From: Lichenostomus cassidix
Taxonomy: Eukaryota > Chordata > Aves > Passeriformes > Meliphagidae
Length of the DNA: 64,000 nucleotides
Reading direction: 5' to 3'
NCBI GenBank assembly: GCA_008360975.2
Contig: CM039211.1
Span: forward strand, 65,128,565-65,192,564
The position numbers and the translations under genes are program-made. The notes under the pieces are model-generated. The model was not told the DNA's origin. It saw only the letters and a list, made by a program, of their open reading frames with translations, and did not search any database. Below, one piece after another: positions 36,899-49,959 of this stretch (its first letter is position 1; every line of letters starts with the position of its first letter).

Positions 36899-38183
36899 TG
36901 TCAGGGTTTGACCCTGACTAAATGCCAGGCACCCCTACCACAGACATGCAGGAGAAGGGAAAGAAAAAAACTGTTAAACACACACTGGATTCATGAGATG
37001 AGATAGGACACTGATGGCAGGATGCACAGAAAAAGGGAAAACAGGCTCCAAACTTAAAATTGCAAAGTGATTTAATTACCTAACAGAGTCGGAGGATAAA
37101 TGAGAAGTAAAAGTAAGCTTTTCAGGCACCATTTGTTCACTCACCCCTCTCCATCTTAAGATACCATTTTTCTACTCACCCCCCTCCCTCCTTCCAACCA
37201 ACAGCTCAGGTAGGGGGCAGGATGTGGGGTATTTTCTTAGTCTATAAATCAATTCATCACTACAATTCTTCTACTACAAACACTGTTCCTCTGCTCATCC
37301 CCTCCCTCTTTCCAAATCAACAACACAGGCAAGAGGCAAGGTAAGGGGTTTGTTCTCTGGTCAGTCCATCAGGGAGAGAGGTCCTTTATTTAGCCACGGA
37401 GTCCCTCCCACGAGAGACAGTCCTCTGGGAACTTCTGTGTTGTGGGTCCAATCTCATGAGCAACATCCTGCCCGAATTCTGCTGCAACATGAGTTTTTGT
37501 CCATAAGGTGCTGTGCAGACTCTCCTGAGCCGAGGCCAGGCTGCTTCCATCCCAGGAGCAAGGAAAAGGCCTTTCTCTCCCTTGCAAGGCCTTTGCAGCT
37601 TTAACTCTTTCAATGAGACTCCAACTGGTTTACAGCTTCCTCCAGGCATTCACCTGCTCCTCTAGTGTGGGCTGTGGGTGAATTTCTGCACTCCTGTGGA
37701 CTCCATGGGCTGCAGGGGGACCTCCTGCTCCCCTTATGGTCTTTACCACAGCTAGCAGAGGGTTTTCAGCTCCGAGGCCTGGAGCACCTCCTTCCCTATC
37801 TTCTTCACTGACCTTGGTGTCTCCATGTTGTTTTCCCTTCACATATTTTTACCACCTCTTCCTCCTCCAGCTAAAAAGAAGTGCGTGACTACTTTGTTTT
37901 TTCTTAAATATGTTTTCACAGAGGCATAACTAACATCTCTAATTGGCCCAGGTTTGGCCAGCAGCATGTCCATTACCTTCAGAGCCATCAGAGATTGGCT
38001 CTGCTGGACTTGATGTAAAAACTTCCAGAACTTTCACTCAGGACACACAGGAGCCATCTTTGTGCCACTCCCCACCCCTCAGACACTTCCTCAGGCCTAC
38101 TGAAACGGCTTCTGAGGGGTTTAAATTTCTCTTAGATGTTAAAGATACCTTGCTGATGTTCTGAGCTAAGCAAAACCACCACA
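36899..38183. mobile_element. avian endogenous-retrovirus LTR (solo or composite)
   Basis: Begins TGTCAGGGTTTGACCCTGAC and ends AACCACCACA, giving the TG...CA termini of an LTR. It is flanked by GTTAC (36894-36898) and GTTAT (38184-38188), a 5-bp target duplication with one difference. The interior contains motifs of a common avian ERV LTR family, such as 'gagcacctccttccctatcttcttcactgaccttggtgtct'-type text near 37780-37823 and 'aaatatgttttcacagaggc' near 37906. No gag, pol or env frame is present, so it is a solo LTR. At about 1.29 kb it is long for an LTR, partly from duplicated C-rich segments (near 37140 and 37270). It carries no intact gene. Sense orientation is uncertain. Confidence 0.8.
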
Positions 38184-38375
38184 GTTATTTAATGGGCTGC
38201 TTGTGTGCAAAATAATATGTTTACTTAGACAGATGTATAAAGGTTGTTTGGATGCATATTTGGATTTTAAAAGCTTATCAGGTTTTTTTGTTTGTTTTGT
38301 TTTCCCTGAGGAAAGTATATGTCTACTCCACTAGGCTTCCTTGGAGGCCTGGAGAGATAAGGAGCCTATAGCAAA

Positions 38376-38463
38376 TAGATTTTTGTTTGTTTTGTTTGTT
38401 CTTTTTTGTTTATTTGGGGTTGGGGTTTTTTGTTTTGGTTTTTTTCTTGCTTTTTTTTTTGCG
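38376..38463. repeat. T/G-rich low-complexity tract
   Basis: A degenerate TTTG/TTTTG-type tract resembling the one at 2650-2818 but shorter, with GGGGTTGGGG near 38416. It explains the Phe/Val/Leu-rich frame seen over it. Confidence 0.85.
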
Positions 38464-40260
38464 TTTTCATGGGAAAATTTTCATTTCAAACTATTCTGAT
38501 TTTAAAATTAAGAAACATAACATGGCATGTGGAATGTGTTTAGAAATAGAGAACATGGGATTCATTTTTATTCTGCGTTATCCTGCTCTGCTTCTAGCTT
38601 GTCTAATAGCAAAGCAGAAGATACTGAACATGCTACTTCTAAGAGTGTTGCCCTGCTCAGTGTCACACTTCAGTTCCTTACATTTCTAACTTCCCTCAGT
38701 GCGCAGTAAATTAGGGATGACAGAGGGAAATGGGACAATCTGACATTTCCCAGTTTTCAGACATTTCTATTTGGAGTCTGCTTTAGGAGTCCAGGCTCTG
38801 ATTCTTTTCTCTACATATGGTCAATGAGGAGAAAGGGAAAGAGTTACCCTTCATAGCAAGCCAATATATTTCCTCTTAGTTTTAAAACTTCTTAAAGAGA
38901 AATGGAAATTTTGCTGTCATATAACCTCATCAAAGAGCTTTACCCACGATGTTTTTTAAGGACGGATCTGCATTCCTGGATCTCCCCTGGGTTTGAAGTA
39001 AGATCAAAGTGCAGTCAAACCTTCTCCTTGTATTTGATCTTACATTAGGTCCTTTTCCTGCAGAAATTTCTCTCTGTGGCGCAGGAACTTAAGAGCACCT
39101 CCTGAATGTGTTTGCAGGACTGGTCTCTTTTTGACTTTTCTTAGAAGCTCACCTCTGTTAAAGGATGTCTCTCTTGGTCCCTGCATGTGCACTAAAGAGG
39201 CCGTATGAAAAGATTTGCAGAGGTTTGCATTTCCATAGCTCTACTAACTTCCCTGGACCTACACCAAAGTGCGTCAGTTGGGGAATTCTTCATAATTATT
39301 CTTAGCATTCCACGAAAAGAAAAAGAATGCAGAAAGATGTTAAAGCAGATTGAATGCATCTTACCAACAAAGCGAGTTCTCTGCCCCGTTTTCCAAACTG
39401 AGATTCTTGGCCAGAGTCTTGTTTGTGCTGTTTGTTGTCCTCGCACTGACCCATACTTGAATTTGCTGTTTTATTGACCGTGCCTGGAAGGGTCCTTGAC
39501 GGTGCCCCTCTGGATTTACATCAGCGGGAGCACTGTGATCCAGGGAGGCAGTGGGTTTTAACCTTAGGAGTGACTTGCCAGGAGTCCAGTTCTAGGTTCT
39601 GGGCTTAATTTCTCCGCTCATCAAGGAGATGTATCATGCCAAATTCTGTTTTCAGTTACCCACTAAGGTTTTCTAGAACATGTCAGTATTATCTAATTCT
39701 CCAGATATAAAATGGAGGGAAAAGCCTAATTCATGCCTTGGAACTTGAAATCTAATGCTGAAGATGTAGCGTTCCTACTACAGCAAAAAAGATTGCTGTT
39801 AATCAAATGTTCAAATAGCTTGGTAGACTTTGTTTACTTTGGTGATTTGCTGTCATTCCACTTCAACAAAATACTACTGTTTGAGATAAGAAGAAAAAAC
39901 GCTTGTTTTCAAAAGTATATTTTTTCATATTCACCCAGAGACAAATTAGATTTTTGAGTTGTTTTCTTATGTTTCAAAAGTATCCAGAGTATTTCCACAG
40001 TGGGAGTAAGCTAATGGTACATCACTGGAAATACTCCAGTGAAAATAACTGTGGCAGAGTGAGAAGCACAGTAGAAAACAAGCAGTTGGGAACAACAATG
40101 GCAAACATACACGTATATTTATTTATACATCCTTGTTTGCAATATAGACCTCTGGATATTTTTAAGTACCAATAGAAGTAGACTTCAAACATTTTCGTTG
40201 ACCTTGCAGCCATTACAGTTACAAGTAGTTCCAATGAAAAGAAAACTCTTCCAAGGAATT

Positions 40261-40280
40261 TTCGTCAAGGACTTGACGAA
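40261..40280. repeat. perfect 9-bp inverted repeat
   Basis: TTCGTCAAGGACTTGACGAA consists of TTCGTCAAG and CTTGACGAA separated by two bases, a near-complete 20-bp dyad that contains two CpGs in a CpG-poor intron. It could bind a dimeric factor or be chance. Confidence 0.7.
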
Positions 40281-42283
40281 GATTTAATACAGGACAAATA
40301 TATCTTCAGGATGGAATTAGAGGGGAAAATTTCCTGAGTTCAGATTCCTCTTAATTGTGTACTAGGTCTGAAGATGCTGGCTGTATTCCATATTGTTCCA
40401 TTTGTTACTTGCCTCTGTAAGGCTTCTCTTTTGGAAGAAAGAACTAAACAAATCTAGCAACCCTTTTATTAAATGCCATCTTGACCTTGCTTCTTGGAAA
40501 TACAATGGCCCAAAGGTTGAAAAATTACAGCAAGTGTTTATTACTGAAATCTAGTCTCAGTTGTGAGAAGATTAAGTGTTTCAAAAGATTTAATATCCTG
40601 TCTGCTTCGATGGGATGCATGTGGAAAAGAGCTGCAAAGCAGCAGAGAACTGGAAATGGCTGTGTGATGTCTTGCTCTGTAGGCATGTGGTTGATATTCG
40701 TGGAAAATGCTTGAGAATACAAGTTTTAGAAGTGATCCTAATCAAATCCCTGATTTTCCTGTTAGGCTGCTGGACCATGTACCTTTACATCACCCCAACC
40801 TATCTGATGATAATAGCAGAGAGAAGCAGAGACTCCCAAAACACAGGTTTAGAAGTCAAGTGTCAAATTGTGTTCTCACCTGGGTATCAACATCTGAATG
40901 AAAAGCTACTTTAACCTTGATTCTTTGTAGGAAAGCTGTAGTTCCTAAGCCCATTTGTATGCATGAAAAACATTTGTTTATGATGAAGATTTATTTGGAG
41001 AAGCAGGTTCTTGAAAAATACAGAAGTTGATGCTCGCTACTATTAGAAGTAAGTTTTCTTTTTGAAATGGCTAAACTGTAGACTTTAAATAAGTCCAAGT
41101 TTTCCCTCATTCCTGGAGACAAAATGAAGTTGTTTGTCTCTGGAGATGCTTTTTCATCTTTTACTGCATAGCAGGAAAACATTCCCCATTTGAAAGATTC
41201 CCTGAAACTTTTCATTATACCTTTATGAAATGTAACTTAGTTTCTTGGGCAGAACATTTTTTTGCAGGCTTTCTTACTGAAATACAAGTTTTACAAGTAG
41301 ATGCAAGATATTTTTCATTATTTGGTACCAGAAACATAGAGCACAGCAGATTATCTGCCTGCTAAAGGCAGATCATCTCAGACTAAATGCATTTCTTTGA
41401 AGGACTTGGACAGGCACAAACACCTGCTGCTTTTTGTTTGCATTTTTTCATACTGATTTTCATACAACTTTTGTTTTAAAAATTTCCTTCTTAAGGAGTA
41501 AATTTTCCACAATGTATTTTCCTGTTGACTGCTCTGAGGTAATTCACTGGCTACATTTGGAGGGTCCATCGTTCCCTTTGTAAAGTCAATGTTTAGATGG
41601 AGGATTAGCCATCCTGAGGTTTTCCTTTTACAGCATATAGCTGAAAATCATAACAAAATGAAATTGTTTATAAACTTGCCATCTCAGCTGTTGAAGTTAG
41701 AAAGGTTCTGACAATTTCTTAGCTGTCTGTAATGGCAAAACATGGATTCTCTTAGAAGAAATTTAGGCTGAGATATGACAACATATGCACATAAAAATGC
41801 CACGTAAATAATTGTCTCATCCAAGACAAGAAGAATATCTTGTGTTTGGTTTTAGTGCCTGTGAACAAAAAAACTAGCTGGAGTCAAAACCTGTTTTGCA
41901 CCACCAGTGCAAATTGGATATACCTCTATCGGCTTTGATTGAACTTCTCTAGGTTTATGCTGCTTTAATTGATGGTGAAAATAAGATTTAGTCTGTGAAA
42001 TTCAACTTTTGTGAGGTCTCCCAGTTCCCATCAGGATGAAGTAATTTGATTGTATTTTACAGTGAATCATCTAACTCAGCAATTTTTGTGTATGAGCAAT
42101 TAGGTTCTGTTTTTTCAGGACTCTTCTGTCTCACCATAGATTTTTAAATTTATTTTTGATTGTCGGTTATGCAAGATTAAAGGAAAAAAAACAGAAAAAA
42201 AACCCCCAAAACAATAAAAACCCAACAAAACCCAGCTTTCTTGCATAATTTGTTCCGCTAGTCAGCACTTCTGGGCTGCTTCT

Positions 42284-42303
42284 AAATAAATAAATAAATA
42301 AAA
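42284..42303. repeat. AAAT microsatellite
   Basis: Five consecutive AAAT units. It lies about 50 bp from an A/C-rich stretch (about 42180-42235). Confidence 0.9.
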
Positions 42304-45300
42304 CATGCAATTTTAAAAAACTTGGAAATTTCAATGAACTGGTGTATCTTTACTAAAGACTATGAGACTTTGTGTTTTTAGCTCTGTCATGTCAAGATCA
42401 GCATAAGTTTATTCTCAGCCCTGTGATGCCCTAGCAGATGGATAATCAAGCCATTTGGATGCTTCAAGCCATTGAGTTTGGTAGGAGTCCAATGCCTATG
42501 TATTATTTGAGGACCTGTGCTCTGGTAGAGGGCATATGGAATAAAAAGATTAGGAAGTATTGGTTAATTCTGGTATATGGTAGAACTTTGTAACTCACTG
42601 ATGTGAAAAACAAAACAAAACAGGTCTCAAATATAATTTCAGAATATCATCAAGTCTGTGTTCAATATCTTTGTCAAGTCGCCTAGGGTGATGCTCTGTA
42701 TTCCCACACCTTCACTTCACTTTCTCAGTTCTCTGAATTCTCCTGTATTTATCAGCATCCCTGAACTTCAGAGAGCAGAAAAGATGCTTAATTTTAAGGC
42801 TGTGTCTGTTCCTTCCATGTGTCAAGGCAGAACATACTCTCTCTTTTCCCTTGTTAATTATCCAGGAGTCTCATCAGTGGTTTTTATGAGAGGTCTGCAT
42901 TCTTCCCCTCCTCAATGTGTCACTTTAACTCATGAAGTTTGTGCATAGCCGTGCAAAGTTGCCTCAATATTTTCTTTTTTATTTGCTTGCAAGTATCTTA
43001 ACTTGGCTAAAACAGTGCTGCAAGTAAGTGGAGAGATGGAAAACACTTCAGCCTTATCAGGAGTTTGTGGGGAGTGTGTAAGTCTGCCAAAGCAGGAATT
43101 GGATATGCCCCGGAGGGGAAGCCCCGCCAGCATCGGGACATGGCAGGATTCCACTGTCCTTGTTCCATGCTGTGTGACATGGTACCATGGAGTGAGTCTT
43201 AGAGGAAATTAAAGACATGGATCTGATCACAAATGTAAAAATGCATTTGTGATTTTGATTTTGAACAGAAAACTAATCGTGGATCATTTTTATTGGACAC
43301 GTAGAGTTGGAAATGTAGAGATGCAGGACAATCATCCCTGAAACCACTAGTCTGTCGTGGTAATGAAGAGGAAAAAGCCCATTAACTTGATTAAATAAAG
43401 GGAGAATTATGTCTTTGCAAACTCTGGACTTCTTGTTAGAATTCAGAGAAAAACAGAGGCAGTGTTTCCCCTGGGGTGCCCAGAACTGTGAGGAGGTGGT
43501 GTGAAGTGCTCCTTGTTCTGTCATCTGAGAAGAGCCTGTGCATCTCACGGGACAAAACTGCATGCTCTGTCTACTTTAGAGATGTCACTCCAGTCAGACT
43601 TTCTCCAGTGTTTTCCTAGAGGAATATATGCAAACGCTGGAATGTTTGTGCTTTTCTAACACTCTTGCTTGGTGGATCATCACCTCTGGTACTTAAATGT
43701 CTGGAAATGAGAGAAAATAAATAGTGGTCTCAACTTGGCAGGAATTTATCCCCAACAGGCATTACCTAAACCATTTGCTCTTCCATGTATCCTTTAAATA
43801 GGCAATTTGTTGTAGGTAAAATAAATTTATCTGGCCTAGTCAGAGTGTTGGCGCAATTGTCTCTTTCAGGAGATAACACTTCAAGTGAGAAGTTTATCAG
43901 CTGTGCAAGGCACAGGAGGAAAGGTTTGGTTACTGGGCAACCAGAACTGGAAATGAGAAAGTCAAGTGTGGTGCCACAGTCTAAGTGGGGAAGTATTTTC
44001 AGTAGTGGTGAGAAATTTTTAATATTACTGTGCAAACCCTTGACGAGACCTCAGCTGGCAGAGCCTGAGTGGTCCTGGTTGTTAACTTTCAATGATGAGA
44101 AGGCACATCTGGGACAAGGTTCTCAGAAACAGGTACAGCCCATGGGATGGGAAGAGGGAAGTGGTTTAGAGATGGAAAGATGCAATATGCCTCTTGGAAC
44201 CGTAGAAGGCAGTCCTAGTTAACACATTATGTAGCTATTTGAATGATGATGAGTAGCAAGTTTTAAGACATCGGTCTTAGATATGGTCCCAAATTCATGT
44301 GAAAATCATCATCCGGGTTTGGAATTGGTTTGCACTGGGAATTCTGGACATGGTGTTGGCACCTTGCAGGCATCTTGATGCAAGTACCCAGCTTGGAGGG
44401 TGTTCAGGACACGAGCTCAACCTCTCACACTTGCACCACTGCCTGTGGTTCTACCACTGATTACTTCAGCAGGATGGAAATCCTCAGGCTCACACAGTCG
44501 TGATCTGGTCCCTTAAAATCATGGGCTCCTTCCTTTTCACTGGGCTTTTAGCCTTGTTATTGAATGTGGTGAATGTGGGAAATCTTATCTCTTGTCTGAG
44601 TGACTTCCATGGCTGTGCTCAACATCCTGTGATGGTGCTGTCTCTTTATGAATGTCTCCCTTGTCATTGTTAGCAGGGAACAAATATCCTGGAAATAAAC
44701 AAAGCAAGGAAATATAGAAAATATTTGCTATAAACCAGAGTTCTGTTTAAATTTAAGGTTTTCCCAAGGAGCTTACTAATACACATTTAGAGGAGAGCAT
44801 TCTTTGTCTAGTTCTGAATGCTGATTTTTCCATTTGAATCTCAGTAGGATAACATGGGGTGTTTGAAATGTCAGGATTTCTTTCTTGCATCTAAATCATG
44901 ACAAGTCTTTTGTACAGAATGATTTAAAACCTGAAATGAAGTTAGAGCTTTAATGTCATGATTGTGCACAAACTCTTGAAAAATTACATCTTAATTAGTT
45001 TACAGTATGGTATTGTACTGATTTTTGAGGGTGGGGAGAAGTGTTTGAGTCTGCTTTTCTCAGTACCTGATCCACAGATTTTAACATCAATCACAGTGTC
45101 TACAGGGACACAGTTTTGGGTAACAGCCATGGTGTTGTTTGAAGAACAGAACTTTTGCTCTTTATGTGGTCGTTCCAAGTGGCAGTTTTGGGATTAAATG
45201 TCTCAAGACACATGTGAAAAGAGAATTTTTTGTATGCATGCTGCCTGCTCAAATCCAGCCTGGAGGCTGCTGGTACACAAGCTGGGAGAATTTGGCTTTG

Positions 45301-48300
45301 CTGTCTTCTATTCGGAAACTGAAGAAGTGGGTTGTCTTGTTTAGGTGGTTTTCAGAGGTGCTCTTTACCAGATAGTAAGAAAGCAAAAACTTAATCTGGA
45401 GGTTGACTCTCCAGTGACCCATAAAGCTGGAATAACCGAGAAAGCAGCAGTTGCACCAGTAAAAGCTGAGAATTAGCTGAGGGCTAAGAAAAGGGAGATT
45501 GTTGCTGTAAGAAGAACTGAACCGATGCCAGCGGAAAGCTGATACAGCAGCGACATGAGCGATATTATCTCCCCAACAGTTGTGACTGTGTTCCAGAGGC
45601 TGCAGGGTCACACCCTGGGTTTGCTTAAGGCCACATGAAGACAAAATACATCCATTCTATTCTACTGTAAACAGGGATCTGAAACAGGATAATTAGCATT
45701 ATTAGAATGAGCTCTCTGCTTTTTTGAACTTCTCAGTGTGTTTCTCATCCAAGGAGGACAGAAGAGTCTCTGAAAAAATAATTTCCACCAAGTTTAAATG
45801 ACTCAGTGGCCAGAAAGAGAGACGCTATGGCTCTGTTTTCTGCCATTTGAAGAAATTGCTCCATCTAGTTGATTTTTACCATGAGTATGATTTTACTGTG
45901 GAATGAGGATTTACAGGATGAAGTCAAGGCAAACAAATCCCAGCCATCCACTCAACTTCCAACCCAGCATTTGGAGCTCTGTTCTCCCAGCCTTCTGTAT
46001 TTAAGGGTCATTATCACAAATATTGGGGCAGATTCTGCTCTTTTTATTATTTTTCAGGTCCTCGGGGTGTGAATGAAAGACAGCTCAATCATGAGTCATG
46101 GCAGCAGACCACCACCAAAGGCATTATGATCACTTAACAAAAAGAAGCCCAAGCTTGCCAAATAATTGCAAGTTATGGCACATTTAGTCCTAGGCAGAGA
46201 CATGGCTAAGTCTTTAGAAATAGCCACCACATGATGTGGTAACTAATTGCCAGGAGGACTCAGGGTACTGGAAGATACTGGAAAAGTAAGGCAGCCTCAC
46301 AGGTGCTTGGTTTTGTCACATGCCAGGTGGTGACAGTCCTGTAACTTCATATATAAAACAAACAGAATGGAAGAAATGCAAGTAAACAAACAACACTAAA
46401 GGGGTTTTTTTTCAGATCCTGATGAAATTGTTAAGTGAAATGTAATATTCTATGTCAATTTAACAACCTGACAGGTCTGAGACCAGGAGGTAAAATGAGC
46501 TAAATAAAAAATTTCACAGAAATTAAAGCCATGGACTTCAGCTCGTGGGGTGTTTTTTGTTGTTGTTCTTTTTGTGTTTACTTTTCAAGAAAATAAGGAT
46601 GCTCACACGATGAAGTTACTTGTTGCGGGTCAGTGTGTTCCCAAATGCAGTGTTGAACTAAAACAAATTCCATGCCTAAAATCCCTGAGTCTGGACAGAC
46701 ACTGCCCCTGGAACTTGTGGGAATATCAGCAAGCAGCAGCTGACACCTCAGTGCCACTGAGGAACCAAGTCACCTTTTCAGATGGATCAGGTGGCTGGAA
46801 ATGCTTCCCACAATTGTATCCTGTTTCATTCTCCAATTTTACTTTTGCTGTTTGATTTTTTTGTTGTTTCCCAGTACAGAGTTGTTAGGTCTTTTGGTTT
46901 TGGAGGTTTTTTTGTGGCACCTAGCAAAGGGTGTCAGAAATAAGGCAAATATTTTTTCTGCAATTAGTTGTTAAAAGTTAACAACAGTTACTGTGTCTAG
47001 TTCAGGATCTGAAAATATGGTTCCAGTTCTAAAGCCAATAGCTGTATCTCATGCTGTTATTTTGGCAGGGATTTCCAGAGGGGGTACAGTTTAGCAAAAA
47101 TGGGTGGAGATCTCAAGAAGTATTAATGTTCTTGGAAAAGTCTAAAATGACCAAATATTATGGGAGAGATTGGAAGAAAATACCTCTCTGGAGAGGTATC
47201 AGTAATAAGGTTTTCTCAGACAATATATGATCTCTTGTATTTATCAATTGAAATGAAAATCCAAAGGTAAAATCAGGGCTGGAAAGCACTTTGTAGGCTC
47301 TGACACCCTCTGTTATCAGTAATTTATACCTGGGTTACAGGCAAATGTGAAACAGTATTTCAAGCTGTGACAGCTGTAAGCTTGCTATAATTTTTAAGAA
47401 AAGGCAAAGCTAGCAAAGAGCCATAATTTAATAGGTTTTAGGATCTCTGTTCACTTGTCTTGAATATTATCTCAATTCATGCTGCAGAGTGAAATGAGCA
47501 CAGAAAACTCTGTTTTTTAAGTAGAAACTAGGTACATTTCCTTATATCTTCAAGCCATGCAAGATTTTGGGGGGCAAAGAGACGACTGTTGCTAACGGGT
47601 ATAAAAATTGCTTTTTTCTCCTATATAGATTACTATTTACCACCTCCCATACAGAAGATTTTTAGACACTCAGATGGCATTTCATTTATTGGGTCGGTTT
47701 GTGGTTTGGGGTTTTTCTCCCACACTAGGCTGGTGTTTTTAATTTCTGTTACATAGCACTGATGAGATAAATGAAGCACCACAGGGGCCCTGAGGATACA
47801 ACTGGTGTTTCATATGCGGGGGAAACTGGGGGAGCTGTAAATCCTCTGAGAAGGATGCTGCGAACACAGTAACTTGTGAGGAAAATAGTCCTGAGCCTTC
47901 ATCACCCCCACATCCCAGCATCCTTCTGGATGGGGAGGGAAAGGGAAGGAGCTGTGGGCTGTTCATGTGGGTGCACAGTGGGGATGGGACACATCCCGCT
48001 GAGGACACTCTCAAGAAACAAGTCCAAACCGTATCTGTGCCTAATAAAAGGAGCAAGCTCCTGCCAATATCAGCATCTCCCATCTGCTGGCACCAAAACT
48101 CACTGGGAGGGGAAGGGGTAGGAGGTTCCACGAAGTGCCCATGAAGCTCCAACTGTGATCTGTTTTTGGGAACAATGTGATACTGACTGTGGGATAGAAA
48201 CTTAAATTGCTTGCATTTTCACTGATATTTTGCCAGTGATGTCTAAGAGCTCAAGACCACACAAGGAAAATGGTGTTCCAGGATATATTGCCTTCTTAAG

Positions 48301-48739
48301 GAGAGGCTGTGAGACTATGACCTAATGTTTATAATTGTAAGAGTTATTGAGAGTCAATTGAACACACAAAATACCCAAGTGACTGCATTTATCACTTGTG
48401 TGATTAGCACGCTTGTGGAGTATAAACAGACTAACAGATCCAAATGGTTGATGAAGTTCATCAAGAGAAAGAAAATTTAATAAATGTCAGATATTGCTGA
48501 AAATGTAGGTAAGGCAGGATTTTAACCCCTGCTAAGAAAGAGGATGATCAAAGGGCTTTTTAGTAGGCTTTTCATTATTGCTGATCCTCATAAATGTTCA
48601 GTTGGAAACTGATAGGAATATTGATAGCATCAGTGTACTTGGCGGGACTTTACACATTCAGATGTGAAAGCTTGCATTATTAATTACTCCCAAGGAGGTT
48701 TGGTTTTCACAAAATGCTCCTAAGACAAGCTTTACTTTT

Positions 48740-48870
48740 AGTATAAATATATCAAAATATGCTAAAATATATAGCATCATCTTTCTTATGTTCATAATAA
48801 ACTTTATATAATACATATATAATCTTAAATATTTATGGGTTTGTATATATATTATTTATATATATATAAC
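48740..48870. repeat. AT-rich block with TATATA runs
   Basis: About 130 bp of nearly pure A and T, with repeated TATATA and ATATAAT segments, including a TATATATATATA-like run near 48855-48868. Low-melting DNA of no evident gene content. Confidence 0.8.
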
Positions 48871-49942
48871 ACTAAAATCTCTCTATCATTCCCTAAGGCA
48901 TCATTTCATGCATTGTATTTGTATAAGTGTAGCAAAGGTTTCTTTCAGTGAGATTGCAGTTGGAAGTCTGCAGCTCTTTAAAAATTACTTTTTAATTGGG
49001 ATTTCAGTGTAGGTAGTTGAAATCATCATGTCTTAGATGACAGAAGGTCAGATATTTAGTACTAGTCTGTAAAACCCAGAAGTCCTGTTTTGTTGAAGAT
49101 GAAACACATCGATCTTTTAATTCTAGTTGTATCTCATTTTTACTTTTTTGTTGGCTCAAGAAAGAACATGAAATTATTTTTATTTTTGTTGAGCTTCCTC
49201 TCAAGAAGATTTATTATTTTGCTTTGGCTTAGGTTGAAGTTAGGGATTTTTCTCAGCTTACTCCATTTCAATATGCCTGCATCCTGTAGAGGGAATCTGG
49301 GAAAAGGGGAGAAACTAAAAGAACAATTACTGAAAGTACAAAAGTGCAGTTACTGAAAGTACAAAACCTGAAAATTGAAGATAACTTTCATTGACTTTGA
49401 AACAACTTTTATTTTGCGTTCTTTTACCCCTTCTGTTTATAGGGCTTTTTTAAGGCATGCCAGTGATCGTTTAAAAACAAAAGTCTTTTTTCTCTCTTTT
49501 TTTTAAATCACAAGGTAAACAGAGACATTCTTTTTTTAAAGTGTTCATCTGAAGAATACTTTGAAAATTGTATTATTGGCGGTAACTATGGCCAAAGTTA
49601 TTTTCCATGCTGCTATGACAATGTATTCACAAGCAATACCTTCTATATCTTTGTTCATCTGTTAAGGTAAATTCTGCTGATCAAAAATCTGCAGAGACCT
49701 CCACAAGAAAATCCAGTCTGGAAGGTGTTTGTTGAGGGGACAGCTTCAAAACAGATTTATGTAGCTTTCAGTTTGCGTGCAGATGGAGTTTGCTGAGAGG
49801 TTGGAAACACTGTTTTTATTGGTTTTGTTCTGCTTTTTCTTTTGGCCGACTTTGCCCGTCTTTTTTCAGTCAGCCCCAGGAGCGTGCTGTGGTTGGGACC
49901 TTGCACTTAATTCACATCAGCAGTTACAGTAAACACTTAATT

Positions 49943-49959
49943 AAAAAAAAAAAAAAAAA
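49943..49959. repeat. poly(A) run
   Basis: Seventeen consecutive A. No recognisable SINE or processed transcript precedes it. Confidence 0.9.

Noticed and set aside
43785..44222. Weak resemblance to a CR1-type ORF2 tail ('gacgagacctcagctgg' near 44042)
   Set aside because: Only a short stretch agrees and the flanks do not follow CR1, so I do not call a repeat. A RepeatMasker run would settle it.
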